Part shown: positions 8,537-17,968 of the stretch, piece by piece
How the letters are laid out: each line of letters begins with the position of its first letter
How positions within the stretch are numbered: position 1 is the stretch's first letter
Assembly: GCA_003202005.1 (NCBI GenBank)
Contig: QJJF01000011.1
Coordinates: 1-64,000 of the forward strand
Direction: 5' to 3'
Source of the DNA: Williamsia faeni
Lineage (GTDB): Bacteria; Actinomycetota; Actinomycetes; Mycobacteriales; Mycobacteriaceae
Length of the DNA stretch: 64,000 nucleotides
Program-made: the position numbers and the translations under genes
Notes under the pieces: generated by a model
What the model was told of the DNA's origin: nothing
Databases searched by the model: none
What the model saw: the letters and a program-made list of their open reading frames with translations, nothing else

Positions 8537-9874
8537 TCACCTCCTTGCGGGTACGGCGGCGAGTTGCTGCTCGTCGCAGATCCGTTGGAGGTTAGCCAGG
8601 GTTGCGTCCAGACCCGGACCGAGCTTGGGGCCCGGCGTGAACGTTGCTGGTAGGTGCCGCATTCCCTGGATTATCCCGATGGTCTCGTAGTGCACAGTGG
8701 TATCCGGGTCGCACTGGTAGTCGGGCATCCGGTCCAGCACGCCCAACAGCATCGTTTTGAACACTGTGCGTGCAACATTGGACCCGATGCAGCGGTGGGT
8801 ACCGAGCCCGAAACTGTAGTGCCGATTCGCACTGCGATCGATCCGGAGGGTGTTGGGGTCAGGAAAAACCTCGGGATCGCGGTTCGCCATGGCCCATGAA
8901 AGCCACAGTCGTTCACCCTCTTTGAGGTCGGTACCGGAAACACTGCAGTCCGCTGAGATGGTCCGCCCGTCACCAGGTGCCGGGGTGAAGTAGCGCAGGA
9001 ACTCTTCGGTCGCCGGATCGAGGAGATCATCTCGTTCGTCGCTCAACCGGGTGCGTTCCTCGGGGTTCTCCGACAGCCATTCCAGAGCATGCGCAGTGAG
9101 CGCGGTGGTGGTGTCGAACCCGCCGCCGATGAGTAGCCCCAGCATGCCGATGATCTCTGCTTGAGAAGCGGATTCGCCGTCGATCCGCTGGTCGATCAGT
9201 GCTCGGATCAGGCCCGGACGCCGGTGCTGACCAATCGCCTCGACGGTGGACATCAGGTCCACGTACATGTCCTCACTCTTCTGGTGCACGCGAGCCGCGT
9301 CGGGTGAGTCCGGTGGTGTGTAGATATTTGCGTGTACGGGTTCGCAGTACACCGACCATCGCTCGAGCGGAATACCCAGCATCGCCAGGGTGAGGACCGC
9401 GGGAACAATATTTGCGAGGTCGTCGACAAAATCGATGGTGCCGCTCTCGATCCGCTCATCGATGCTGGCGCCGACCACCTCCTGGATAAATGGTTCCCAC
9501 CGTTTCACTGCGGCGGGAGACAGGTAAGGATTGAGGATCTGACGGTGCTGATGGTGTTCGGGGTCGTCCATCTCGAGGATGCCGGCCCGGGGCATGCTTT
9601 CACTGTCCATGCTGGGGATGGTGATCCCCTTGTAGCCCTTTCGAATGCCATCGGGATCGCGGTCGCTGGAGACGTGCGCAGAACGCGCCAACTCGAAGAC
9701 TTCGTCGTTACCGGCGGCCACCCAGTGCCCGCCATGAGTGTCAGTCCAGGCCAGCGGACATTGTTGGTGCATCTCCTGTGTAATCGACTCGAACTGGTGT
9801 CGGTACTCAGGGGTGTGGCGGTCAAAGTGAATGCGCTTCGTCGATGGCCGGTCGCCGGGCTGTTCGGCGGTCAT
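8537..9874 (-). CDS. Cytochrome P450 (copy B)
   Basis: A 445-residue P450, about 90% identical to copy A at 3496-4830. The same signatures are intact: HxxxR in the C-helix, IGGGFDTTT in the I-helix, EFLRYF (ExxR), and the heme loop YSFGLGTHRCIG. Substitutions cluster in the region around residues 175-240 (substrate-recognition loops and F-G helices), as expected for paralogues drifting in substrate range. The upstream 200 bp resemble copy A's upstream DNA and carry the better-preserved TTGTT-ATGC-AACAA palindrome. A luciferase-like oxidoreductase follows. No dedicated ferredoxin is adjacent. The substrate is unknown. Confidence 0.93.
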   Translation of the reverse strand: MTAEQPGDRPSTKRIHFDRHTPEYRHQFESITQEMHQQCPLAWTDTHGGHWVAAGNDEVFELARSAHVSSDRDPDGIRKGYKGITIPSMDSESMPRAGILEMDDPEHHQHRQILNPYLSPAAVKRWEPFIQEVVGASIDERIESGTIDFVDDLANIVPAVLTLAMLGIPLERWSVYCEPVHANIYTPPDSPDAARVHQKSEDMYVDLMSTVEAIGQHRRPGLIRALIDQRIDGESASQAEIIGMLGLLIGGGFDTTTALTAHALEWLSENPEERTRLSDERDDLLDPATEEFLRYFTPAPGDGRTISADCSVSGTDLKEGERLWLSWAMANRDPEVFPDPNTLRIDRSANRHYSFGLGTHRCIGSNVARTVFKTMLLGVLDRMPDYQCDPDTTVHYETIGIIQGMRHLPATFTPGPKLGPGLDATLANLQRICDEQQLAAVPARR

Positions 9875-10017
9875 GATGACCAGTCCTTCCCTACCTTCTC
9901 CTGTCCGCTACGTTGTCAGCGACAAAACAACTGAACTCATGGGCATTCCCCACGCGGTCTATGGTATTCCCCTTGGCGTCGCGGTCGAATCCATTTCGGT
10001 ATGTCATTTACTTTGTT

Positions 10018-10031
10018 TTGTTATGCAACAA
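10018..10031 (-). promoter_or_regulatory. Candidate operator upstream of P450 copy B
   Basis: TTGTTATGCAACAA is a perfect inverted repeat (TTGTT-ATGC-AACAA) about 144 bp upstream of the P450 start. It is conserved with one change before copy A. A further conserved block (CAGCGACAAAACAACTGAAC) lies nearer the gene in both copies. Confidence 0.45.
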
Positions 10032-10530
10032 GATATTTCGTCCACTTCTGACTGACTTTGGGGCCCGAGGGTGGAATTGGCTGGTTTCGAGGCGGGTTAC
10101 CTCGCTGCCCGGCCGGATGCTGGAACAGGGTTCTGAAAGATTCTGCGCCCCTGCTGATCTCGTACCCAGTCTGATCCACAATTGATCCACACGGGTTCTG
10201 GCTCGCAGGGACGGTCACGAGCCTGCGCACCGATGGCGTCGGCTTCATCACGACGTAGACCGCTTCACTTATTGCCGTGCATATCTTGGAGCCTATGTCG
10301 GTCAATGCATACCCTTCGCCTGATGTGGACGTTGCCACGGGCTGTTGCTTGGACCTGCGATGCAGCGCGATCGCAGCCCGAAGACTTGCTGACACGGGTC
10401 TAAACATTTTCGGTGTGGCGACTACAATCCCGCGATAAAATCCACTGATGTGGTCCCATCTGGGGCGGTTGATGCAGGAACAGCGAGAACCAATTCTCCG
10501 CACCGTAGTTGCAATAAGTGGGGCCGACAA
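10032..10530. other. Spacer before the PE-PPE gene
   Basis: About 500 bp. An open frame on the minus strand (to 10530) has no recognisable domain. This is the likely promoter region for the rightward PE-PPE gene. No specific motif was identified. Confidence 0.3.
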
Positions 10531-11721
10531 ATGTCCGGTTTGAGTTTATTTGCGCCGCGAGTCAAGAATCTTCGTCGGACCGGCACCTGGATGAGCGCGT
10601 CGATCAGTGTCGCAGTGCTGGTGGCGATGTCCTTGGTTCTGCCGGTGTCAACAGCGTCGGCGTCATCGGACGTATCGCCGGCTTACAGAACCGCTTTAAT
10701 CGTGGGTGGGACCGCCATCCCGACACCGGACGCCGCCTACATCGACGTTGTGATGAACCAGTACCTCGGGCCGACTCATCCGAACGAGAACCTAAAGCCC
10801 GTCGCGGTGACCACACCCGAGGAGTTTTGGCCCTTCACAGGACTCCTTCGACTCGTCGGGCTCGCGCTCGGGCCTCCGAGCCTGACCGGTTTTGGTGGCC
10901 CAGCGTGGCCCGACGAGCCGTGGTGGAAACTCTCGGGGCTCCTCGACCTCACCGCCAATCAAACAGTGCAGGTCGGGGCGGACGATCTGGACGCAGCGAT
11001 AGCCAAAAACGGCAGCGATCATCTGTTGATCTACGGCTTGTCTCAGGGCGCCATCGTCGCAAACGTGTCGAAGGAACGGCTGGCCGAGCGGTATCCGGCG
11101 GGAACCGAGGCCCCCGATATCGACTTCGTGTTGAGCGGTGACGCCAAGCTGCCCAACGGCGGCCTGCTGTCAAGGTTCGCAGGCATCTACATCCCCATCC
11201 TCGATTATTCGTTCAGCGGCCCTGCAGCGACCGATACCCAGTTCGACACGGTCGAGATCAACCGGCAATATGACGGGTTCTCCGATTTCCCGTTGTATCC
11301 GCTCAACCTCGTCGCCGATGTGAACGCGATCCTGGGCACCGTCTACGTGCACATGTACTCGTTCGACGTGAGTCTGCCTCCCGACCCGACGACATCACCC
11401 GCCTACCAAGGCACCCACAGCGACACCAGCTACTACTTCTTCGAGTCCCAGGACCTGCCGTTGTTCGGTCCGGCGCGCACTCTGGGGGTGCCTGAGTCGC
11501 AGATCGACGTGGTCGAGCCGTCTGTCAAGGTGATCGTGGATCAGGGCTATGACCGCAGCATCCCGCCGTGGGAGCCGACCCCGGCGCGGTTCCCGACGTT
11601 CGACCCGGCGACGGTGGCCACCGATCTCGTCAACGCAGTCGGCGACGGTATCAACAACGCCGCGGCCCTCGCAGGGTTGCCACCGCTGCCGACGATCCCC
11701 GCTGTCGCTGGCGCGGGGTAA
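10531..11721 (+). CDS. Secreted PE-PPE-domain alpha/beta hydrolase
   Basis: A 396-residue protein with an N-terminal signal peptide: positively charged start, hydrophobic core ISVAVLVAMSLVLPV and a cleavage site near TASASS. The mature part is a PE-PPE domain (PF08237 type), a serine-hydrolase-like fold found in mycobacteria and relatives, with the nucleophile elbow IYGLSQGAIVAN near residue 190. Family members are thought to be cell-envelope esterases or lipases. The start ATG 10531 (GTGGGG 6-7 nt upstream) gives a proper signal peptide; the frame continues upstream to 10450 without one. The C-terminus is Pro/Ala-rich. No partner PE or PPE gene is adjacent. A typical marker of Mycobacteriales. 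Confidence 0.85.
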   Translation: MSGLSLFAPRVKNLRRTGTWMSASISVAVLVAMSLVLPVSTASASSDVSPAYRTALIVGGTAIPTPDAAYIDVVMNQYLGPTHPNENLKPVAVTTPEEFWPFTGLLRLVGLALGPPSLTGFGGPAWPDEPWWKLSGLLDLTANQTVQVGADDLDAAIAKNGSDHLLIYGLSQGAIVANVSKERLAERYPAGTEAPDIDFVLSGDAKLPNGGLLSRFAGIYIPILDYSFSGPAATDTQFDTVEINRQYDGFSDFPLYPLNLVADVNAILGTVYVHMYSFDVSLPPDPTTSPAYQGTHSDTSYYFFESQDLPLFGPARTLGVPESQIDVVEPSVKVIVDQGYDRSIPPWEPTPARFPTFDPATVATDLVNAVGDGINNAAALAGLPPLPTIPAVAGAG

Positions 11722-12092
11722 CCCTCTCAATCCGTTGAGCACCGATCGTGCAGCGGGCAGGTCGGAACGGGCCCGCCGGACCATGGAAATCAGGACGAGT
11801 GAGGCCGGACAAGTCGGAAGCACCGGCCCGCCCGACTACACCCTGCGGCTGTCCAGCCCTGGCACACTCGACGTATGGAATCGAGCGGGAAAGGGGACGC
11901 CTCGATGTTCGATATCGAGCGAGACGCCTTGCGGAGCGAGGGTTTTGACCCTGACGCTCCAGAGACTAAAACGGCGATCGATTCGGTCAGATGCGAGCTC
12001 TCGCTGCTCTGCCCCGATCCTGAGACGGAGCAGGGTTAGGAAGTCAGCGATGTATACATCGCTGGAACCCAACTTTCTTGCGCGTAGCTAAC

Positions 12093-12302
12093 GCGGATCA
12101 ACCACACGGATGTCGTCTTCTGCCAGAGTGCTGCGACCCACCCACCACGGACTGCGGCGTCGGTGATCTCACGGAGCCGAGTGAACATCCATTTCCCGTC
12201 AATCTTCGCGAAATCGTCAAGGCATCGACCCCAGTGGTCCAGACCTGATCCGAGGAGCACTTGGTAGACGGCCCGGCCACTTGGCGACCTCTCCGCGGCG
12301 CC
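12093..12302 (-). pseudogene. C-terminal remnant of a SnoaL-like (NTF2-fold) protein
   Basis: Minus-strand translation gives GRCLDDFAKIDGKWMFTRLR, the usual C-terminal signature of SnoaL-like/NTF2 proteins (GRYxDxFxKxDGRWxFxxR). The upstream half of the domain is missing and the sequence merges into the tRNA-like repeat. It is likely cut off by the integration scar beside it. Confidence 0.4.
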
Positions 12303-12415
12303 GTCAAACAGTGCTCCTATTCCCTCGTGCCCGACATTGGGTTAGCCGTTGGTTTCAAGAATGCCGAATCGCACCACGACTGCCCCCAGCGTTTGCAGGC
12401 CAACTTCGCGGAGCA

Positions 12416-12612
12416 CCGAATTTTCACCAGACCCGGTGCACGGCAACGACCTGCAAACATCACGACGGCAGGTTCAAACCCGTACAGTGTCCGTTCAAGT
12501 CCGACCGGGGGCACCACGTTTACACAGGTGAGAGGTCATTGTTCGTGACACTGAACTCGCCCAACCTTGGCGATACCCGCTCGGTACGCAGTAGGTACGC
12601 AGCAATCTCAAC
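12416..12612 (+). repeat. Dispersed integration-scar repeat, copy A (tRNA 3'-end-like)
   Basis: Contains CTGCAAACATC, GGTTCAAACCCGTACAGTGT and then TTCAAGTCCGACCGGGGGCACCA, which resembles a tRNA T-arm, acceptor strand and encoded CCA (broken here by one word: T-loop TTCAAGT, stem CCGAC, acceptor CGGGGGC). The sequence GGTACGCAGTAGGTACGCAG follows at 12583. There is no complete tRNA. Related copies lie at 21.98, 34.17, 34.45, 38.79 and 62.46 kb. An integrase C-terminal scrap lies directly beyond (12.64-12.70 kb), so this is best read as a decayed att site. Confidence 0.6.
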
Positions 12613-12639
12613 TACAGCTGACTGCCATGGCAAATTTTC

Positions 12640-12705
12640 CGTCAAGATCATCCGACATCAGACGCAACAATCGAATGTCATCGTCGCTGTCGGTCCCCCC
12701 GGCGG
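12640..12705 (-). pseudogene. Tyrosine integrase C-terminal scrap
   Basis: About 60 bp closely match the integrase C-terminal remnant at 50.77-50.83 kb (shared GTCATCGTCGCTGTC and GATCATCCG in the same order). On the minus strand it reads TATMTFD, compared with the usual TATMTLDRYGH. It is too short and degraded to function. Confidence 0.45.
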
Positions 12706-12829
12706 CCCTGGCGAACCTGACGTTGGCTCCACCGCTGAATGTAAAAAAGGCGTCCGTGTGACGTAAGTGCCGGCATGACAATGGCAAAACCGCCTCGCCG
12801 ATGCCCCGGGCGGCCGGTGTGAACGTGCT

Positions 12830-14335
12830 CTAGAACCCTTGTGCGAGACGGTAATAGGCTTGGTTCCAGCGGAGTTCGTTGGTAATGTCCCGAAACTTGG
12901 TGTCGGCGTCGATGACTATCAGTTCGGTGCCGGTGATTTGCGCCAGATCCCACATGTGTTCTGAGGTCAATGCACTGGTCAAGACTGTGTGGTGGGGTCC
13001 ACCGGCGGTCAGCCATACCTCGGTTGACGTCCTCAGGTTCGGCTCCGGGCACCAGACTGCCCGGGCAACAGGAAGATTCGGCAGTGGGTGGTCTGGGGAT
13101 ACGACCTCGACCTCGTTGGCGATGAAGCGGAAACGTTCACCGATATCAACCAGACCAAGGACCAAAGCGCGGCCGGGTGCGGCATCGAAGACCAGCCGGA
13201 CGGGATCCTCGCGGTTTCCTATACCCAACGGGTGAATCTCGAGTGAGGGTTGACGTTCTGCGATCGATGGACACACTTCGAGCATGTGCGCGCCGAGGAT
13301 CTTTTCTTCGCCGGGGACCAGGTGATAGGTGTAGTCCTCCATAAAGGAGGTGCCGCCTGGCAGTCCGTCGGCCATGACCTTCAGTGTGCGGAGTATGACT
13401 GCTGTTTTCCAGTCGCCTTCCCCGCCGAATCCGTAGCCGTCATTCATCAGTCGTTGAACGGCCAAGCCCGGCAACTGGCGCAGACCACCAAGGTCTTCGA
13501 AGTTTGTTGTGAACGCCGTGAATTCGCCGTCTTGCAGGAATCGTCGCAAACCGAGCTCGATGCGGGCGCCGTAGCGTAGCGACTCATGGCGGCATTCCCC
13601 TCGCCGGAGCTCCGTCGCGACCGAATACCGCTCTTCGTACTCGGTGACAAGTACATCGATCTCGGTGTCCGCCACATCGTCGACGACTTCGACCAGACTG
13701 TTGACCCCAAAGGTGTTGACGGAGACGCCGAAGCGGAGTTCGGCGTCGATCTTGTCACCTTCGGTGTCGGCGACATCGCGCATGTTGTCACCGAACCGGG
13801 CAACCCTCATCGATCGCATGGCGGCGGCACCGGCTGCCGCGCGAGCCCACACGCCGATTCGACCGGCGACGTCGGGATCACCAGCATGTCCGGCCACGGT
13901 CTTCCGGGCTACGCCGAGTCTGGTCTGGACATAACCGAATTCGCGATCCCCGTGCGCTGCCTGGTTGAGATTCATGAAATCCATGTCGATGTCAGACCAG
14001 GGAAGTTCGCGATTTGCCTGGGTATGCAGGTGCAGAAGGGGTTTACGCAATTGGTCGAGGCCGGAGATCCACATCTTGGCTGGGCTGAAAGTGTGCATCC
14101 AGGCGATGACACCGATGCAGCTGTCGTCGGCGCCGGCCGATACCAACAGCTTCCGGATGGATGTGGCGTCGGTGAGGACTTCCTTGCCAACGATGCGAAA
14201 CGGAATGTGCCCGGAACTGTTGAGTGTGCTCACCACCTGTGCAGACTGCTCGGACACCTGACGAAGCACCTCGTCGCCATAGAGCCCTTGGCTGCCGGTC
14301 AGAAACCAGATCTGCTGTGTGGAGTCAACGGTCAT
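12830..14335 (-). CDS. araA: L-arabinose isomerase
   Basis: A full-length 501-residue AraA (family about 500). It isomerises L-arabinose to L-ribulose in the cytoplasm, the first step of the pathway. Family blocks include [14 protein letters not shown] at the N-terminus, the metal-binding region with DEAHL replaced by the local [15 protein letters not shown], the [13 protein letters not shown] block and [12 protein letters not shown]. The ATG at 14335 has AAGGA 8 nt upstream and overlaps the araD stop by 4 nt, so the araBDA genes are translationally coupled in the order araB, araD, araA. Expression is expected to follow the LacI-type operator before araB. No obvious hairpin terminator was seen in the 130 bp after the gene. 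Confidence 0.96.
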   Translation of the reverse strand: MTVDSTQQIWFLTGSQGLYGDEVLRQVSEQSAQVVSTLNSSGHIPFRIVGKEVLTDATSIRKLLVSAGADDSCIGVIAWMHTFSPAKMWISGLDQLRKPLLHLHTQANRELPWSDIDMDFMNLNQAAHGDREFGYVQTRLGVARKTVAGHAGDPDVAGRIGVWARAAAGAAAMRSMRVARFGDNMRDVADTEGDKIDAELRFGVSVNTFGVNSLVEVVDDVADTEIDVLVTEYEERYSVATELRRGECRHESLRYGARIELGLRRFLQDGEFTAFTTNFEDLGGLRQLPGLAVQRLMNDGYGFGGEGDWKTAVILRTLKVMADGLPGGTSFMEDYTYHLVPGEEKILGAHMLEVCPSIAERQPSLEIHPLGIGNREDPVRLVFDAAPGRALVLGLVDIGERFRFIANEVEVVSPDHPLPNLPVARAVWCPEPNLRTSTEVWLTAGGPHHTVLTSALTSEHMWDLAQITGTELIVIDADTKFRDITNELRWNQAYYRLAQGF

Positions 14336-15018
14336 CGATCGGTCCTTTGTCCGTAGCTGTTCTGGTAACGGTGGAACAAGCTGGTCACTTGTCCGGAGGG
14401 GATCTCGATAGGTTCGCCCAGTTGGCGGGCGATGTGCACGGTGCGGGCGACGTCCTCGAGCATCACCGCGGCCTTGACTGCGTCGCGGGCAGTCTTTCCG
14501 GTGGTGAATGGGCCATGATTTTGCATCAGCACTGCCGGCGACCGACTGCCGTGCAGGGCCTCGACAATGCCGCGCCCGATCGACTCATCGCCGATGAGTG
14601 CGAAGGGCCCGATCGGGATCTCACCACCGAACTCGTCGGCCATCATGGTGAGCACGCATGGGATCGGTTCTCCTCGAGCGGCCCATGCGGTGGCGTAGGT
14701 GGAGTGGGTGTGGACCACTCCCCCGACCTCGGGCATGTGCCGGTACACATAGGCGTGCGCGTCGGTGTCCGACGATGGAGCCTGGTCTCCATCTACGAGC
14801 CGTCCATGGAGGTCGGTGACAACCATCCGCTCCTCGGTGAGGTCGTCGTATGAGACACCGGATGGCTTGATGACCATCAGATCGCGACCGGGAACGCGCG
14901 CAGATATGTTTCCGGCGGTCCAGGTGACCAATTCGTATCGAGTGAGCATCCGATGCAAGTCGGCCACATCGGCTCGCAGCCTTGCCAGCGTGTCTCGAAC
15001 GCCGTCGCCGGCGGTCAC
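14332..15018 (-). CDS. araD: L-ribulose-5-phosphate 4-epimerase
   Basis: A 228-residue class II aldolase/epimerase family protein. It converts L-ribulose 5-phosphate to D-xylulose 5-phosphate, which enters the pentose phosphate pathway. Visible signatures are [21 protein letters not shown] for phosphate binding, the zinc ligands in [13 protein letters not shown], and the second histidine region MQNHGPFT. It overlaps araB upstream and araA downstream by 4 nt each, so it is the middle gene of a compact operon. The assignment as AraD rather than a fuculose aldolase rests on the sequence pattern plus the adjacent araA and araB. Confidence 0.94.
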   Translation of the reverse strand: MTAGDGVRDTLARLRADVADLHRMLTRYELVTWTAGNISARVPGRDLMVIKPSGVSYDDLTEERMVVTDLHGRLVDGDQAPSSDTDAHAYVYRHMPEVGGVVHTHSTYATAWAARGEPIPCVLTMMADEFGGEIPIGPFALIGDESIGRGIVEALHGSRSPAVLMQNHGPFTTGKTARDAVKAAVMLEDVARTVHIARQLGEPIEIPSGQVTSLFHRYQNSYGQRTDR

Positions 15019-16703
15019 GCCCGAACATCCTGAATGGCTTTGCGCCGGCGCGCTTTCAGCCTGTGCATCAGGTCGGCGCCGTCGAGGCCGAAGTAGTCAT
15101 GCAACAGCAGATAGTCGGCATACAGCTCGTTGTAGGCGACAACGTTGGCGGCGATAGGCCGAAAAGCATCTCGTCGCACCCGACCCATTGCTCGTGCCGC
15201 TCGCCGCACATCGGGATACGCACCGGCAGCGACGGCCGCATGGATCGCCGACCCCAGCGCTGGGCCCTGCTGCGAGTCGATCACGCTCAGGGGAAGGTTG
15301 GTGACGTCGGCGTAGATCTGCATGAGGAGCCGGTTCTTCAACAATCCGCCCGCGATCACAAGCTCGGTGACCGGTACATCGGAATCGTTGAACGCCTCGA
15401 TGATTCGACGTGTTCCGAATGCGGTCGCCTCGAGCAGAGCTCGATAGGTGTCCTCCGGAGCAGTCGACAACGTCTGTCCCACAACCAGACCGGACAGATC
15501 GTGATCACCGAGCACGGAACGGTTCCCGCTATGCCAGTCGAGCGCGACAAGCCCGTGCCCGCCGATTGTCTGACCAGCCGACAACTCGGTGAGGTACTCG
15601 TGGAGTGATTGGCCGCGGACTCGTGCTGCGTCGCTGTAAGACGCCGGCACACTCGTCCGGAGAAACCAGGCAAAAATATCACCCACCCCGCTCTGGCCTG
15701 CCTCGTATCCGAACAGGTCTGGGACGATTCCGCCATCGACGACTCCACACATCCCGGGCACGTTTCGGCGCCGCGTGGAGTTCATGACGTGACATGTCGA
15801 GGTTCCCATGATCGCGACCATCTGCCCGGGTTCCACCGCCTGCGCTGCCGGAGCAGTGACGTGGGCATCGACGTTGCCGACCGCCACGGAAATACCTGGC
15901 GGCAACCCTGTCCATGCTGCGGCCTGGACACTGAGCCCGCCCGCCCGGGCGCCCAGGGGCGCGATCTGCTGGTCCAGTTTGTCGGCGACAAAACATGCAA
16001 ACCCTGGATTCAAGGCGGCGAGAAAACTCTCGCAAGGGTATGCGCCGTCCTGGAAGTTCCCTTTGTATCCCGCAGTACACGCATTGCGCAGGTAGTTGCC
16101 GGTCAGCTGCCAGACGATCCAGTCCGCGGCTTCCACCCACCGATCCATCGCCGCGTAGACGTCCGGGGCTTCCTCCAGCATCTGCAGCGCCTTGGCGAAC
16201 TCCCACTCCGACGAGATCTGACCTCCGTATCGGCCGAGCCATTCCTCTCCCCGTGCCCGGGCGAGTTCGTTGATCCTGGTTGCTTGTGGCTGGGCCGCGT
16301 GGTGTCGCCACAGCTTCACGTAGGCGTGCGGATTGGAGGCGAACTCTGGCAGCTCACAGAGCGGAGTTCCCTCCGCGGTGGTCGGCACCATCGTGCAGGC
16401 GGTGAAGTCAGTGGCCAGTCCGACGACCCTGGTAGGTTCGATTCCACTGGCACGCAAGGCTTCCGGCACCGCAGTCTTCAGCACCCCGATGTAATCGGCG
16501 GGAACCTGCAGAGCCCAGTCGTGACCGAGTGGTGTGCTGCCATCGGGCAGCATTCGATCAAGGACCCCGTGCGGGTACTCGTATGTCCCGCAACCCAGTT
16601 CAGCCCCATCACTGACCCTGACCACAGCCGCCCGTCCCGACAGCGTGCCGAAGTCCACACCGATCACGACCGCGTCAGGATGTAGTTCGCTCGTGGAGTG
16701 CAA
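15015..16703 (-). CDS. araB: Ribulokinase
   Basis: A 562-residue FGGY-family kinase that phosphorylates L-ribulose using ATP. The N-terminal phosphate-binding motif is VIGVDFGTLSGRAAVVRV. FTACTMVPTT and the AYVKLWRHHAAQ block are typical of ribulokinase, and GTSTCHVMN with VIAGGLLKNRLLMQIYADV form the C-terminal nucleotide site. Translation probably starts at TTG 16703; GGAGGAAGG lies 6-10 nt upstream. The LacI-type palindrome is only 18 nt upstream of the start, between promoter and ribosome site, so repressor binding would block transcription. First gene of araBDA. Confidence 0.95.
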   Translation of the reverse strand: MHSTSELHPDAVVIGVDFGTLSGRAAVVRVSDGAELGCGTYEYPHGVLDRMLPDGSTPLGHDWALQVPADYIGVLKTAVPEALRASGIEPTRVVGLATDFTACTMVPTTAEGTPLCELPEFASNPHAYVKLWRHHAAQPQATRINELARARGEEWLGRYGGQISSEWEFAKALQMLEEAPDVYAAMDRWVEAADWIVWQLTGNYLRNACTAGYKGNFQDGAYPCESFLAALNPGFACFVADKLDQQIAPLGARAGGLSVQAAAWTGLPPGISVAVGNVDAHVTAPAAQAVEPGQMVAIMGTSTCHVMNSTRRRNVPGMCGVVDGGIVPDLFGYEAGQSGVGDIFAWFLRTSVPASYSDAARVRGQSLHEYLTELSAGQTIGGHGLVALDWHSGNRSVLGDHDLSGLVVGQTLSTAPEDTYRALLEATAFGTRRIIEAFNDSDVPVTELVIAGGLLKNRLLMQIYADVTNLPLSVIDSQQGPALGSAIHAAVAAGAYPDVRRAARAMGRVRRDAFRPIAANVVAYNELYADYLLLHDYFGLDGADLMHRLKARRRKAIQDVRA

Positions 16704-16720
16704 CGCAACCCTTCCTCCGG

Positions 16721-16738
16721 AATGTTAGCGCTAACATT
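16721..16738 (-). promoter_or_regulatory. LacI-type operator before araBDA
   Basis: AATGTTAGCGCTAACATT is a perfect 18-bp palindrome with the central CG typical of LacI/GalR operators. The 16-bp core is repeated exactly at 17858-17873. It lies between araB and the regulator gene, just ahead of the araB ribosome site. Confidence 0.88.
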
Positions 16739-16796
16739 ACGCGCCGAGCCGTGGCTGTCAATGGCACGATGCCAGCGATCCGCCGGGCTGGTGTCG

Positions 16797-17816
16797 CTAC
16801 TTCACCGGCGATCGAGTCGACGCACGCACAACAAGGGCCGGGTTGACCAACTCACTACTCGGCCGCGATTCCCCGTCCAGCGCCCGGACGATGACATCGA
16901 TCGCCCGCCGTCCCAGTTCGGCAAAGTCCTGGTGGACCGTGGTCAACGGCGGCGAGAAATAGGCGGCCTCGGGAAGGTCGTCGAAACCGACAACGCTGAT
17001 GTCCTCGGGCACCCGTAGACCCGCTTCCCGCAGAGCACACAATACCCCCAACGCCATGTGGTCGTTGGCCACGAAAACCGCTGTGGCACCAGACCTCGAG
17101 AGGGCCTTCCCCGCTTCGTAACCGCTTGCCGCACTCCAGTTTCCAACCAGTTCGGGGCCCACCCGCTTGCCGGCTGCCACGTGTTCGGCCTGCCAGCCGG
17201 CCCGACGCGCAACCGATTCGATCCACTCCTGCGGCCCACCGACGAAGGCAACCGACTCGTGGCCCAATTCCAGCAGGTGCCGAGTAGCGAGTCGGGCGCC
17301 GAGCTGCTGGTCGACACCCGCCGTCCACGGGCCACCTGCCACAACGCCTTCGACCACGACCACCGGAATCCCCGGCTTCAGCGACTCTGCCAACGCCAGG
17401 CCCTCACGGTGCGCGACCGCAACGATGATCCCCTCCGACGACTGGTCCAGAAGTCGGTCCGCGGCTCCGCGCAGTGTGTCATGCGTGATCTCCGGGAGCC
17501 CGACGAGAGAGACGTGGTAGCCGGCGTCATATCCGGCTTCCTGCACCGCATTGGCGATCATCGACGGACCGTAAAGGCCCAGATGCGCGGCGATGACCCC
17601 GAGTCGCCCCGAACGGTTCGTAGCGAGTTCACGCGCAGCGGTGTTGCGGCGGTAGCCCAGGTCGCTGATGGCCGCGAGCACTCGATCACGGGTGTCCGCG
17701 CGCACCAACGCAGAACCATTGAGCACCCGTGAAACCGTTTGATGCGAAACTCCCGCCACATCGGCGACGTTCGCCATGCTGGGCTCACGCCGACGACGGG
17801 ACTTGCGATCGTTCAT
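16797..17816 (-). CDS. LacI-family transcriptional regulator of the arabinose regulon
   Basis: A 339-residue LacI/GalR repressor. The helix-turn-helix is at the N-terminus (ANVADVAGVSHQTVSRVLNG), followed by the hinge helix RNTAARELAT and a periplasmic-binding-protein-like sensor domain of about 270 residues. The ATG at 17816 is preferred over GTG 17822 because AGGA lies 7 nt upstream. The gene sits between two identical palindromes: one before araBDA (also just downstream of this gene) and one before the gene itself and the divergent GH2 operon. It should therefore repress araBDA, the glycosidase operon and probably itself. The inducer is presumably L-arabinose or a related sugar (inference). 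Actinobacterial arabinose genes are often under LacI-type rather than AraC-type control. Confidence 0.93.
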   Translation of the reverse strand: MNDRKSRRRREPSMANVADVAGVSHQTVSRVLNGSALVRADTRDRVLAAISDLGYRRNTAARELATNRSGRLGVIAAHLGLYGPSMIANAVQEAGYDAGYHVSLVGLPEITHDTLRGAADRLLDQSSEGIIVAVAHREGLALAESLKPGIPVVVVEGVVAGGPWTAGVDQQLGARLATRHLLELGHESVAFVGGPQEWIESVARRAGWQAEHVAAGKRVGPELVGNWSAASGYEAGKALSRSGATAVFVANDHMALGVLCALREAGLRVPEDISVVGFDDLPEAAYFSPPLTTVHQDFAELGRRAIDVIVRALDGESRPSSELVNPALVVRASTRSPVK

Positions 17817-17856
17817 AGCCACATCCTAAGGGGTTGACTCGCCACAACGATCGTCA

Positions 17857-17874
17857 TATGTTAGCGCTAACATA
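17857..17874 (+). promoter_or_regulatory. LacI-type operator in the regulator/GH2 divergent promoter
   Basis: TATGTTAGCGCTAACATA is a perfect 18-bp palindrome sharing its 16-bp core with the site at 16721. It lies 41 bp upstream of the regulator and about 95 bp upstream of the GH2 gene, so one repressor could control both directions. Confidence 0.88.
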
Positions 17875-17968
17875 GCGTGCGGATGACGGCTTTCGACCAG
17901 TGTCGCGCCGCTGTGATGGTGCACTGTCGGCATGCCACACGGCCGGCGTCCAACGATCAAGGAGAATC

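Noticed and set aside
10021-10530. 169-codon minus-strand frame upstream of the PE-PPE gene
   Set aside because: No recognisable domain and it overlaps the likely promoter and the repeated P450 upstream DNA.
12416-12530. Possible functional tRNA gene
   Set aside because: Only a T-arm, acceptor 3' strand and CCA are visible; no matching 5' acceptor strand, D-arm or normal anticodon arm.
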